Assembly: GCF_028583545.1 (NCBI RefSeq)
Contig: NZ_CP087106.1
Coordinates: forward strand, 1,742,501-1,806,500
DNA length: 64,000 nucleotides
Direction of reading: 5' to 3'
DNA from: Methylobacterium sp. NMS14P
GTDB lineage: Bacteria > Pseudomonadota > Alphaproteobacteria > Rhizobiales > Beijerinckiaceae
Shown: in pieces, positions 27,016-35,058 of the stretch
Numbering within the stretch: position 1 is the first letter of the stretch
Layout: every line of letters starts with the position of its first letter
The notes under the pieces: generated by a model
What the model saw: the letters and a program-made list of their open reading frames with translations, nothing else
Told to the model about the DNA's origin: nothing
Databases searched by the model: none
Made by a program: the position numbers and the translations under genes

Positions 27016-27804
27016 CTAGCCGGCCGCGCCGGCCCTGTCCGTGGCGGCGCGGTCACGGCGCAGCAGGTAGATGTCCATGATCCAGCCGTGCCGGGCCCGG
27101 GCCTCGGCGCGGACCCGGCGGATCTCGTCGCCCGCGTCGCCCAGCCGGCCGGAGACCAGGATCTCGTCCGGGCTGCCGAGATAGGCACCCCAGTGGATCG
27201 TCAGGTCCGGGTCGAGATGCGCGAAGGTCGGGTCGCCGTCGAGCATCACCACGACGCTCTCCGCCTCCGCCGGCCACCCCGCGGCGAGGCGGCGGCCGGT
27301 GGTGATCAGCACCGATCCGCCGATGCCGTTCAGCGGCACGCCGTGGCGGGCGGCGAGGACCTGCACGCTGGACAGCCCGGGCACGACGAGCCGCCGGAAC
27401 GGCACGCGCCCGCGGGCCAGGATGTGGTCGAGGATGCGCAGGACGCTGTCGTAGAGGGCCGGGTCCCCCCAGGCCAGGATCGCCCCCACCTCCCCGGCCC
27501 CGAGATGGGCCGCGAAGGCCGCCTCCAGCCGCTCGGCCCGGGCCGCGTGCCAGGCCTCGACGGTGCGCCCGTAATCGGCCGGGCGGCGCTCCCGGGGCGG
27601 GTCCTCGACCGTGACGACCCGGTGGGGTTTTCGGATGTGGGCCGCGCAGATCCGGCGGCGGATCTCGACGAGGTCGGCGGTCTCGGCGCGCTTGTCGAGG
27701 ACGAACACCGCGTCGACGTCGGCGAGCGCCCGCACCGCCTGGAGGGTCAGGTGCTCGGGATCGCCCGTGCCGATGCCGATGACCCGGATCTGCCTGTCCT
27801 GCAT
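27016..27804 (-). CDS. cobF: Precorrin-6A synthase (deacetylating)
   Basis: 262-residue SAM-dependent methyltransferase of the aerobic cobalamin pathway, which methylates C-1 and releases acetate from precorrin-5. The start RQIRVIGIGTGDPEHLTLQA, the middle GAILAWGDPALYDS and LDHILARGRVPF, and the C-terminal MLDGDPTFAHLDPDLTIHWG, then AYLGSPDEIL are CobF features. Other cob genes are not in the window, so this step is uncoupled from the rest of the pathway. It sits 42 bases after the iminosuccinate-reductase-like gene and may be co-transcribed with it. Confidence 0.9.
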   Translation of the reverse strand: MQDRQIRVIGIGTGDPEHLTLQAVRALADVDAVFVLDKRAETADLVEIRRRICAAHIRKPHRVVTVEDPPRERRPADYGRTVEAWHAARAERLEAAFAAHLGAGEVGAILAWGDPALYDSVLRILDHILARGRVPFRRLVVPGLSSVQVLAARHGVPLNGIGGSVLITTGRRLAAGWPAEAESVVVMLDGDPTFAHLDPDLTIHWGAYLGSPDEILVSGRLGDAGDEIRRVRAEARARHGWIMDIYLLRRDRAATDRAGAAG

Positions 27805-27846
27805 GCCGTCCTCCGCCGGGGCGGGGAGGGCCGGCGCCGGCCTCCC

Positions 27847-28785
27847 CTACAAGCGCGCGTCGGCTTTGGCGAGGATCGCCCGGGCGATGGTCAGGTCCTG
27901 CAGGGCGATGCCGGAGGAGTCGAACACGGTGATCGCATCCGGATGCGCGCGGCCCCCCTCCCCGCTCCGCAGCACGTCGCCGAGCGCCGTGAGGCCTCCT
28001 TGAGCCTGCGCGGAGGCGTGCTGGAACTCGCCGATGGTGCGCGACTGCTCCGGCAGGTCGCAGAACAGGCCCGCCCGCTCCAGCAGGGCGGGGGGCAGCT
28101 CCTGCTTGCCCTTCGCGTCCGCGCCCATGGCGGCGACGTGCGTGCCGGGGCGGACCCAGTCGGCCTCGAACAGCGGCGCGCGGGCCGGCGTCGCCGTGAC
28201 GATCACGTCGGCCGCTTCGCAGGCCTCCCGGGGCGCGGCCGCCCGCACGTCGATCCCGGACGCCCCCTGCCCCGCCAAGCGCTCGGCGAAGCCCGCGACC
28301 TTGGCGGCGTCCCGTGCGACGACCAGCACCGTCCGGATCGGCAGGACCCGGGCGAGCGCCGCGCACTCGAACTCGGCCTGGTTGCCGGCCCCGAACACCG
28401 CCAGCACCGCGGAATCCGGCCGCGCCAGGACGCTCGCCGCCACCGCGTCGGCGGCGGCGGTCCGGTAGGCGTTGACGCGGCCCGCCTCGATCACCGTGTC
28501 GACCCGGCCGACAGCCTGGTCGAACAGCAGGATCACCGAATTGTGCCGCGGCAGGCCCCGGTCCGGGTTGCCGGGCCAGAACGAGCCGACCTTCAGGCCG
28601 GCATAGTCGGCCGTGGAGCCCGACTTGATCGAGAACCGGTTGGTCGGCTCCGAGCCGTGGCCGAGCACCGCCGGGAACAGGGTGGTGCCCGCCGCCACCG
28701 CGGCGATCAGCGCCTCGCGAGCCGCGTCGAACGCCATGGCGTGATCGACCAGGGCGGCGGATTCCTCCTCAGAGATGAAGCGCAT
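27847..28785 (-). CDS. Ornithine cyclodeaminase/mu-crystallin family, probable iminosuccinate reductase (BhcD-like)
   Basis: 312-residue NAD(P)-dependent enzyme of the OCD/mu-crystallin family. The Rossmann motif is VLAVFGAGNQAEFECAA (about 120-136), preceded by NRFSIKSGSTADYAGLKVGS and AYRTAAADAVAASVLA. Family members reduce imines or deaminate cyclically. Beside a BhcC-type aldolase and a PLP lyase, the best inference is BhcD, which reduces iminosuccinate to L-aspartate in the beta-hydroxyaspartate cycle. Ornithine cyclodeaminase or ketimine reductase remain alternatives. The ATG at 28785 is preceded at good distance by GGGAGGT, which supports it over an in-frame ATG eight codons upstream. 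Confidence 0.82.
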   Translation of the reverse strand: MRFISEEESAALVDHAMAFDAAREALIAAVAAGTTLFPAVLGHGSEPTNRFSIKSGSTADYAGLKVGSFWPGNPDRGLPRHNSVILLFDQAVGRVDTVIEAGRVNAYRTAAADAVAASVLARPDSAVLAVFGAGNQAEFECAALARVLPIRTVLVVARDAAKVAGFAERLAGQGASGIDVRAAAPREACEAADVIVTATPARAPLFEADWVRPGTHVAAMGADAKGKQELPPALLERAGLFCDLPEQSRTIGEFQHASAQAQGGLTALGDVLRSGEGGRAHPDAITVFDSSGIALQDLTIARAILAKADARL

Positions 28786-28810
28786 GGATTCAGGGACCTC
28801 CCAAGTCATG

Positions 28811-28910
28811 GTTTCAAAAGGTCGAGACCTTTCGCGGGTGCAGGGCAGAGCCCGATGCCGGGGCGGCGCCCCGACACCCCGCCGAAGGGCCTCGGCCCTT
28901 CGGAATCCCC
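28811..28910. repeat. Dispersed intergenic repeat, family B, copy 1
   Basis: Starts GTTTCAAAAGGTCGAGACCT, contains GGGGCGGCGCCCCGACACCC and ends with the hairpin CCGAAGGGCC/GGCCCTTCGG before AATCCCC. Nearly the same order is found at 52581-52674, and shorter forms at 31317 and 51626. It fills the gap between the BhcC- and BhcD-like genes. Confidence 0.8.
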
Positions 28911-30031
28911 TACAGGGTCATGCCGCGGGCGGTGACCGGCCAGATCGCCTCGACGCGGCCGTCCCGCACGCCCACGTACCAGTCGTAGACGTTAACCGTC
29001 GGGTCGCAATGGCCGGGGATCAGCTTCAGGCGCTCGTTGAGCGTCAGCACGTTGCCGGGATCGCTGATCACCCCGTGCTCGTCCGAGCACTTGATGTACT
29101 CCACGTCGTCCCGGCCGAAGACCACCGGCAGGCCGCTGTCGATGCTCTGCGCCTTCAGGCCGGCATCGCAGATCGCGACGTCCGCCTTCGCCTTGCTCAT
29201 GATCGCCGTGTAGATGAACAGGCTGTTCTCGAACTCCGCGATCGGCCGCCCGTCCGCGTCCTTCACCCGCTGGTAGTCCGCGTCCATGAAGACGTAGGAG
29301 CCGCACTGCAGCTCGTTGTAGACGCCGCTGCCGCCCTCCATGGCGAAGCTGCCGGTGCCGGCCCCCGCCACGATGGGGCAGTCGAGGCCCGCTCCCTTCA
29401 GCAGGTCGACGGTGCGCTTCGTCTCGTCGATCGCCGTCTGGATCAGGGCCTGGCGCTCGCCGTAGTCGCGCACGTGCTGGGCCTTGCCCTGGTAGGCCTG
29501 CAGGCCGGCGAAGCTGAGGCCCGGCGCCGCCGCGATCTTCTTCGCGATCGCCAGAGCGGGCTCGCCGGGCGCGACGCCGCAGCGGCCGGCGCCGACGTCG
29601 ATCTCCACGAGGCACTCGAGGGTGACACCGTACTTGACCGCCGCCGCCGAGAGGTCGTCGACATTGCCGAGGTCGTCGACGCAGACCAGCACCCGCGCCC
29701 GGGTGGCGAGCGCCGCGAGGCGCTCGATCTTCTTCGGCGCGACCACCTGGTTGGAGACCAGCACGTCGCGGATGCCGGCGCTCACCAGCGCCTCGGCCTC
29801 GCTGACCTTCTGGCAGCAGACGCCGCAGGCCCCGCCCCGCTCGATCTGCAGGACCGTGATGTCGGACGACTTGTGGGTCTTGGCGTGCGCCCGGTGGCGC
29901 AGGCCGTGCTCCTTCATGAAGCGGCCGAGCTTGTCGACGTTGCGCTCGAGGGCGTCGAGGTCGACCAGCAGGCAGGGGGTGTCCACCTCCTCGACCGGCA
30001 TCCCGACGGCGGCGGGGATGTTGTTGCGCAT
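28910..30031 (-). CDS. D-threonine aldolase/DSD1 family, probable beta-hydroxyaspartate aldolase (BhcC-like)
   Basis: 373-residue fold-type III PLP enzyme. The PLP lysine is Lys51 in RAHAKTHKSSD, and the metal site is the His-Cys-Asp of PGHCDPTVN near residue 344. Other motifs are VEIDVGAGRCGV and AGAGTGSF. Family members cleave or form beta-hydroxy amino acids: D-threonine aldolase, D-serine dehydratase and BhcC, which condenses glycine with glyoxylate to (2R,3S)-beta-hydroxyaspartate. The adjacent genes favour the BhcC role; this is inference. ATG at 30031 is preceded by AGGAGG at optimal spacing. The PLP fold-type II gene ends 46 bases upstream. Confidence 0.85.
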   Translation of the reverse strand: MRNNIPAAVGMPVEEVDTPCLLVDLDALERNVDKLGRFMKEHGLRHRAHAKTHKSSDITVLQIERGGACGVCCQKVSEAEALVSAGIRDVLVSNQVVAPKKIERLAALATRARVLVCVDDLGNVDDLSAAAVKYGVTLECLVEIDVGAGRCGVAPGEPALAIAKKIAAAPGLSFAGLQAYQGKAQHVRDYGERQALIQTAIDETKRTVDLLKGAGLDCPIVAGAGTGSFAMEGGSGVYNELQCGSYVFMDADYQRVKDADGRPIAEFENSLFIYTAIMSKAKADVAICDAGLKAQSIDSGLPVVFGRDDVEYIKCSDEHGVISDPGNVLTLNERLKLIPGHCDPTVNVYDWYVGVRDGRVEAIWPVTARGMTL

Positions 30032-30077
30032 GGTGTGTCCTCCTGATCGCGTGCGGATCTCGTGGCGGGGGGCCGGG

Positions 30078-31217
30078 TTACGGGGCGAGGCCCAGAAGCT
30101 CGGCGATGCGCGGCGTCGCCTTGATGCCGGTACCGGTGAGCACCACCACGGTGGTCTCATCGGGCCGGATCGCGCCGCGCGCGTGGAGATCGGTGAGCGC
30201 GGCCGCCGCCATGGCGCAGGTCGGCTCGACGTAGAGGCCCGAGCGGGCGAGCTCCATCAGGGCCGCCTCGATGGCATCCTCGGAGACCGCCACGGTGCCG
30301 CCGCCGGACCGGCGGAGCGCCGCCAGCACCTCCCGGCCGCGGACCGGCTGGGCGATCGAGGCGCCCTCGGCCAGCGTCGGGCGCGGGGTGACCGGCACGA
30401 AATCCGCGGCGCCGGCCTCGAAACCCGCGTGCAGGGGCGCGCAGTGGGCCGGCTGGACCGCGTAGAGCCGCGGCAGGCGCGTGATCGCCCCCCGGCGCAG
30501 CAGCTCCGAGAAGCCGATATCGCAGCCGAGGATGTTGCTGCCGGCCCCGCACGGGATGATCACGGCGTCGGGCGCGGTGAACCCCAGATCCTCCCACAGC
30601 TCGTAGGCGAGCGTCTTGGTGCCCTGGAGGAAATGGGCCTGCCAGTTGTGGCTGGCGTAGAAGATCTCCTCCGCCTGCCGCACGGCGGCGTCGGCCGTGT
30701 CCTGGCGGGTGCCGGGGATCAGCTCGACCGCGGCGCCGGCGGCCCGCATCTGGACGGTCTTGGCCGGCGAGGTCGAGGCCGGGACCAGGATCTTCGCCCG
30801 CATCCCGGCGGCGGCCGCGTAGGTCGCCACCGCGGCGCCGCCGTTCCCGGAGGAATCCTCCAGCACCGCGTCGATCCCCTGCTGGCGCAGGACCGACAGC
30901 ATCACGGACGCGCCCCGGTCCTTGAAGCTGCCCGAAGGCGCGAACCACTCGAGCTTGAAATGGGCGTGGCCGCCCCGCCAGGGTCGGCGCACCAGCGGGG
31001 TGCAGCCCTCGCCCAGCGAGACCGGGTCGGCCACCGCCACCGGCAGGGCGGCGGCGTAGCGCCAGAGGGAGCGCTGGCCCGTGTCGATCTCCGCCCGCCC
31101 GATCCCCGGCAGGTCGGTGATCATCAGTGGACCGCCCGTCTCGGAGCGCCAGCGCGGCGTCTCGATCGGGTAGGTCGCCCCGGTCGCGGGGTCGAGATAG
31201 GCGGGAGACGAGGGCAT
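30078..31217 (-). CDS. Fold-type II PLP enzyme, threonine synthase/dehydratase-like
   Basis: 379-residue member of the threonine synthase/dehydratase family. The PLP lysine is Lys99 in PSGSFKDRGASV; the phosphate loop is CGAGSN(ILGCD). The N-terminal part (ETPRWRSETGGPLMITDLPG) is characteristic of threonine-synthase-like proteins rather than the shorter BhcB/serine racemase type (about 320 residues). Threonine synthase for biosynthesis is unlikely in this context. With the BhcC- and BhcD-like neighbours it may supply the beta-hydroxyaspartate dehydratase step that gives iminosuccinate. That is a hypothesis; the family label is solid. Confidence 0.82.
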   Translation of the reverse strand: MPSSPAYLDPATGATYPIETPRWRSETGGPLMITDLPGIGRAEIDTGQRSLWRYAAALPVAVADPVSLGEGCTPLVRRPWRGGHAHFKLEWFAPSGSFKDRGASVMLSVLRQQGIDAVLEDSSGNGGAAVATYAAAAGMRAKILVPASTSPAKTVQMRAAGAAVELIPGTRQDTADAAVRQAEEIFYASHNWQAHFLQGTKTLAYELWEDLGFTAPDAVIIPCGAGSNILGCDIGFSELLRRGAITRLPRLYAVQPAHCAPLHAGFEAGAADFVPVTPRPTLAEGASIAQPVRGREVLAALRRSGGGTVAVSEDAIEAALMELARSGLYVEPTCAMAAAALTDLHARGAIRPDETTVVVLTGTGIKATPRIAELLGLAP

Positions 31218-31316
31218 CGCGGCTCGGGTTCCGGGGTGGTTCGGAAAGAGAATACAAAATAATCTGCGACGGCGCGCCCCCCAGTTCGGGGATGGGACGG
31301 CGCGCCGCGCTGCGCG

Positions 31317-31370
31317 TCAGGGCCCCGCCCTGACAACCGCCGAAGGGCCTTGGGCCCTTCGGGAACCCGG
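31317..31370. repeat. Dispersed intergenic repeat, family B, copy 2 (short form)
   Basis: TCAGGGCCCCGCCCTGACAA, then CGCCGAAGGGCC TTG GGCCCTTCGG and GAACCCG. It has a perfect 10-bp hairpin and ends just before the stop codon of the DadA-type gene. It may attenuate transcription between dadA and the PLP gene. Confidence 0.72.
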
Positions 31371-31371
31371 G

Positions 31372-32646
31372 TCAGGCGGCGAGCGGCAGAACGGTCCGCT
31401 CCGGCGCGTGCTCGGCGGCGATCGACTCGGCGACGAGCTCGGCGGTGGCGCCCGAGAGGGTCCAGCCGAGATGGCCGTGCCCGGTGTTGTAGAAGACCCC
31501 GGGCCGGCGGCCGCGGCCGACCTTGGGCAGCATGGTCGGCAGCATCGGCCGCAGGCCGCTCCACGCCACCACCCGGTCGGTGTCGACGCGCGGGAACTGC
31601 TCCCGGGTCCAGTCGACCAGCGGCTGGATCCGGTCGTGGCGGATGTCGCGGTTGAAGCCGTTGAACTCGGCGGTGCCGGCGACCCGCAGGCGCTCGTCGC
31701 CGAGCCGGCTGGTGACGATCTTGGCCGCCTCGTCGAGGATGCTCACCTCCGGCGCCGCCGCCTGCGCCTCCGGCGTCAGCAGGTTCACGGTGATCGAGTA
31801 GCCCTTCACCGGGTAGACGTTGACCCGGTCCCCGAGCAGCGCCGCGAAGTGCCGGCTGGCGCAGCCCGCGCAGATCACCACCGCGTCGGCCCGCAGGATC
31901 TGCGGGGGCTCGGCAGGGCGGTCAGCCGGATGGCCCGCCTGCCGCCAGCCGACGGCGTAGCCCCCCTCCCCCGGCGCGATCGTCTCGACGCTGGCGTCCT
32001 GGACGAAGCGGACACCCTTGCGGGCGCAGGCGGCCGCGAGGCCCCGGGTGAATTTGTGGATGTCGCCCGTGGCGTCCGAGGGCGTGAAGAAGCCGCCGTG
32101 ATAGTGCCCGGCCAGCGTCGGCTCGATCGCCCGGATCTCCTCCGGGGTCACGGCGTAGCGCTCCAGGCCGCCCTCCCGCAGCAGGGCGTTGACGGCGGTG
32201 GCCTTCTCGAAGCTCGCCCGGTCCCGGTAGAAGTGCAGGATGCCGCGGGCCTTCAGGTCGAAGTCGATCCCCTCGGCCTCGGCCATGGCGAACAGGGCCT
32301 CCCGGGCCTTCAGGGCCAGCCGCACCGTCTCCACGGTGTTGGCGCGGTAATGGGCGATCTCCCGGACGAACGCGGCCATCCACGACAGCTTGTGCCAGGA
32401 GGGCTTGGGATTCATCAGCAGCGGCGCGTCCCGGCGCATCATCCAGCGCAGGCCCTGCATCACCGTGGAGAGCTTGTTCCAGACCTCGGCGTTGCAGGCC
32501 GAGAGCTGGCCACCATTGGCGAAGGAGGTCTCCATGGCGGCGTAGCGCTGCCGGTCGAGGACGGTGACGTGGTAGCCGCGCTGGGCGAGCGCGTAGGCGG
32601 TCGTCACGCCGGTGATGCCGGCGCCGATCACGGCGATGTGGGTCAT
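31372..32646 (-). CDS. dadA: DadA-type FAD-dependent D-amino acid (or glycine) dehydrogenase
   Basis: 424-residue FAD amine dehydrogenase of the DAO/DadA family. The dinucleotide fold is at the N-terminus (IAVIGAGITGVTTAYALA, Glu/Asp end in VTVLDRQ). Family motifs include ETSFANGGQLSACNAEVWNK, VICAGCASRHFAALLGD, and the C-terminal WSGLRPMLPTMLPKVGRG, then NTGHGHLGWTLS. The family oxidises D-amino acids, and related enzymes oxidise glycine to glyoxylate. A tandem glycine riboswitch lies directly upstream, so glycine itself is a likely substrate or inducer. The ATG at 32646 starts the FAD fold; longer readings run into the riboswitch. Confidence 0.88.
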   Translation of the reverse strand: MTHIAVIGAGITGVTTAYALAQRGYHVTVLDRQRYAAMETSFANGGQLSACNAEVWNKLSTVMQGLRWMMRRDAPLLMNPKPSWHKLSWMAAFVREIAHYRANTVETVRLALKAREALFAMAEAEGIDFDLKARGILHFYRDRASFEKATAVNALLREGGLERYAVTPEEIRAIEPTLAGHYHGGFFTPSDATGDIHKFTRGLAAACARKGVRFVQDASVETIAPGEGGYAVGWRQAGHPADRPAEPPQILRADAVVICAGCASRHFAALLGDRVNVYPVKGYSITVNLLTPEAQAAAPEVSILDEAAKIVTSRLGDERLRVAGTAEFNGFNRDIRHDRIQPLVDWTREQFPRVDTDRVVAWSGLRPMLPTMLPKVGRGRRPGVFYNTGHGHLGWTLSGATAELVAESIAAEHAPERTVLPLAA

Positions 32647-32709
32647 GGTTTGGGACTCCGAGACGTCGGGACGCGGGAAGGCCGCCCTGTGCGGTCGGCC
32701 GGTTGCGCG

Positions 32710-32920
32710 CCCCATCTGTCCCGATGCCTGAGAGCTTGATCCGGCCCCGCCCTGGCGAGGCGAAGCACGGACGTCCCCTTCGGCGGGTGCCCACGGGTTC
32801 CCCCCGCTGCACCACTCTCCAGATCGCCCTGACGACACGGTTCCGGTGCCTGAGAGTTTCCGGGGCGGTTGCTCCGTCGGCGCCGGGTCCCCTCTGCTGG
32901 GAAGATCCCGGTCTCTCCCG
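32710..32920 (-). promoter_or_regulatory. Tandem glycine riboswitch (gcvT element) upstream of dadA
   Basis: Read on the minus strand, two aptamers follow one another. Aptamer 1 starts GGGAGAGACC and carries GCGCCGACGGAGCAACCGCC and AACTCTCAGGCACCGG. Aptamer 2 starts CTGGAGAGTGGTGC and carries ACCCGCCGAAGGGGACG and AGCTCTCAGGCATCGGGACA. The GGAGAG, GCCGA(A/C)GGAGCAA/GGGG and CTCTCAGGCA signatures are the conserved gcvT-element core. The linker between aptamers is short, as in cooperative tandem types. About 63 bases then separate it from the dadA ATG. Tandem types usually switch expression on with glycine. No intrinsic terminator with T-tract is obvious, so control could be at translation. 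Confidence 0.95.
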
Positions 32921-33081
32921 CATCGTCGCGATGGGCTGCTCATCGGATACGCCGGTCGGCCGCCGGGGAGAAGCCCGCCCGTCCCGGCCGGGACGGATTT
33001 CGCCGACAGCCGATCCCGGTTGTCACCGCCGGGAGCGATCCCGGCCGCCGTCGGTTGACGGAGGATTTCAGGGAGCGACCG

Positions 33082-33417
33082 ATGCTGACGAGGACCGCGA
33101 TCTACGAGGGCACGGTGCGCGACGGCCACGAGGAGGAATTCTTCCGCCGGGTTCGGGACGAGCTGGAGCCGTTCTGGCGGCGCTTCCCGGGCGTCACCGC
33201 CGTGCGGGTCCAGCGCCTCGTCTCCAAGGACGACGACGCGCGGCCGATCGCCATGATCCTGGAGATGGACTTCCCCGACCAGGCGGCCCTGGACGCCTGC
33301 CTCGCCTCGTCGATCCGCCCGGAATCGCACGCCGCCACCGAGGCGGTGATGCAGATGTTCGACGGCCGCTTCTACCATCTGGTCAGCGCCGGACGGACCT
33401 TGTCGCCGGTGGATTAG
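33082..33417 (+). CDS. Small antibiotic-biosynthesis-monooxygenase/EthD-like (dimeric alpha-beta barrel) protein
   Basis: 111-residue protein with the beta-alpha-beta build of ABM/dimeric alpha+beta-barrel proteins (LTRTAIYEGTVRDGHEEEFF, then FPGVTAVRVQRL and PIAMILEMDFPDQAALDACL). These act as small monooxygenases, isomerases or stress proteins; no specific function can be assigned. ATG at 33082 is preceded by AGGGAG. It is divergent from the riboswitch-dadA unit and could share its promoter region. Confidence 0.65.
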   Translation: MLTRTAIYEGTVRDGHEEEFFRRVRDELEPFWRRFPGVTAVRVQRLVSKDDDARPIAMILEMDFPDQAALDACLASSIRPESHAATEAVMQMFDGRFYHLVSAGRTLSPVD

Positions 33418-33607
33418 GATCCGGTCTCGGGACAGCAATGACAGCCCATATTCGCAGCCGTATTTACCGCACATAAACCTAAACCAGCGGATCTGCATCT
33501 TCTAAAGATAAAGTTGTCCGCCTACACGTCAGTCGAACCAACCCTCTTAAGGGTCTCGGTGCAGGTTGTGCCCGAGCGACACCTTTCCAGTTCAGGCGGA
33601 CGGCGCG

Positions 33608-33859
33608 ATGGCGAAGTGGATTCCTGGCGCGGCCGTCTTCGGTCTCCTGTGCCTGATGATCATCCCGGCCCCCGGGATCTGGGGTGTCCTGATCGGGGCC
33701 GCCTGCGTGCTCGCCATCGTCGGCAGCCTGTGCATGCTCGTCCTCGATCGGGTGGCGAGCGCCATCCTCGTCTGGCGCGCGCGGATGCGGGCGCGTCGCC
33801 CGAGCCCGAGCCGGAGCCGGGTGGTCCATGCCGGCTCCAGGATGACCCGGAAGGTCTGA
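33608..33859 (+). CDS. Small two-segment membrane protein, hypothetical
   Basis: 83 residues. Two hydrophobic segments (about 5-22, PGAAVFGLLCLMIIPAPG, and 27-48, VLIGAACVLAIVGSLCMLVL) are followed by a strongly basic Arg-rich tail (RARMRARRPSPSRSR). No family recognised. The upstream hairpin ACCCTCTTAAGGGT at about 33540-33553 may belong to its promoter region. Confidence 0.55.
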   Translation: MAKWIPGAAVFGLLCLMIIPAPGIWGVLIGAACVLAIVGSLCMLVLDRVASAILVWRARMRARRPSPSRSRVVHAGSRMTRKV

Positions 33860-33955
33860 GCCTCGGGCGGGGCGCCGGGGACTGGATTCCTCGCGGCATC
33901 GGTGCAAGGTCCCGGCGCCGCGATCACGGCGCCTGAGACCAACCGGGACGGTCCG

Positions 33956-34561
33956 ATGAAGCTCCTCTACTCCCCCGCCTCTCCCTATGCCCGCAAGGTG
34001 CTGGTCCTCGCCCACGAGACGGGACTGATCGACCGGATCACCGTCACCGCCGCGGGGGCCTCGCCGACCGGCCCCTCCGCGGAGGTCGCCGCCCACAACC
34101 CGCTGGGCAAGATCCCCGCCCTGGTGCTGGAGGACGGCACCGCCCTCTACGACAGCCGGGTGATCTGCGAGTATCTCGACGGCCTCTCGACCGGGCCGCG
34201 CCTGTTCCCCGAGGGCGCCGCCCGCTGGGACGCGCTGACCCGGCAGGCGCTCGCCGACGGCCTGCTCGATGCGGCGCTGCTCACCCGCTACGAGCGGGCG
34301 CTGCGGCCCGAGCCCCGGCGCTGGGACGCCTGGGAGGCCGGTCAGGTCGGCAAGATCCGCGCGGCGCTGGACCGGTTCGAGAGCCTGGTCGGCGGGATGC
34401 CGGCGCTGGATATCGGCACGGTCGCGCTGGGCTGCGCCCTCGGCTACCTGGACCTGCGCTTCCCCGATCTCGCGTGGCGGGAGGGCCGCCCGGCGGTCGC
34501 CGCCTGGTACGCGGAGTTCGAGCGCCGCCCGTCCATGGAAGCCACCGTGCCGAAGGGCTGA
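33956..34561 (+). CDS. Glutathione S-transferase family protein
   Basis: 201-residue two-domain GST. The N-terminal thioredoxin-like half begins MKLLYSPASPYARKVLVLAH and has the cis-Pro in NPLGKIPALVLEDG and the gamma-glutamyl-binding YDSRVICEYLD (about 63-73). The alpha-helical half includes LTRYERALRPEPRRWDAW and DIGTVALGCALGYLDLRF. The catalytic residue in this class may be the Ser/Tyr of SPYARK. The substrate is unknown. The next gene is convergent. Confidence 0.88.
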   Translation: MKLLYSPASPYARKVLVLAHETGLIDRITVTAAGASPTGPSAEVAAHNPLGKIPALVLEDGTALYDSRVICEYLDGLSTGPRLFPEGAARWDALTRQALADGLLDAALLTRYERALRPEPRRWDAWEAGQVGKIRAALDRFESLVGGMPALDIGTVALGCALGYLDLRFPDLAWREGRPAVAAWYAEFERRPSMEATVPKG

Positions 34562-34584
34562 GGGCCCCGCCGCGCCGGGCCCCG

Positions 34585-35058
34585 CTACGGCCGGGCCCGG
34601 TCGGCGATCGCGTAGGGGTGGCTCGATCCGAGCGGATCGGCGAGGAAGTCCTGGACCGTCCCGGCGCCGGTGCCGAAGGTGATGAGCAGGAAGCCGCCCG
34701 CCAGCGCGAAGTTCTTCAGGAAGTCCCAGAACAGCTCGCGGCCCTTGCCCCCGGCCCAGAAATCCCCCTGCGCCCAGAACTGCTTCCACAGCAGCGCCGT
34801 CACCCCGCAATAGCCGGCGAGCACGAAGGCGGCCGCCCGGTCGGCGGTCCCGGTCAGGATGCACAGCGACATCCCGATCTCGACGCAGAGCCCGATCAGG
34901 ATCAGCACCACCGCGGGCGCGGTGGCGTGCACGGCCTGCCGCGCCTGCCCGACCGCACCCCTGAAGTTCAGGATCTTGTCGAGGGCGCTGAACGGCAGGA
35001 ACAGCAGCACGAGGAGCAGGCGGACGCCGAACGCGATCGCGACGCTGAGGCTGGCCAT
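34585..35058 (-). CDS. DoxX-like four-helix membrane protein
   Basis: 157 residues with four hydrophobic segments (for example VAIAFGVRLLLVLLFLPFSA, PAVVLILIGLCVEIGMSLCI, AAFVLAGYCGVTALLW and NFALAGGFLLITFGTGAG). The charged stretch FWAQGDFWAGGKGRELFW before the last segment is typical of DoxX/SURF4-like proteins. Family members are linked to redox or thiol homeostasis, function unsettled. ATG at 35058 was chosen because it begins the first membrane segment. Confidence 0.75.
   Translation of the reverse strand: MASLSVAIAFGVRLLLVLLFLPFSALDKILNFRGAVGQARQAVHATAPAVVLILIGLCVEIGMSLCILTGTADRAAAFVLAGYCGVTALLWKQFWAQGDFWAGGKGRELFWDFLKNFALAGGFLLITFGTGAGTVQDFLADPLGSSHPYAIADRARP

Noticed and set aside
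25630..28935. Plus-strand open frame of about 1,100 codons opposite helicase, cobF and the BhcD-like gene
   Set aside because: Shadow of real minus-strand genes, no domain recognised.
30078..31217. Biosynthetic threonine synthase
   Set aside because: Family similarity is real, but it is embedded in a glycine-responsive catabolic-looking run and not with hom or thrB genes, so the symbol thrC was not used.
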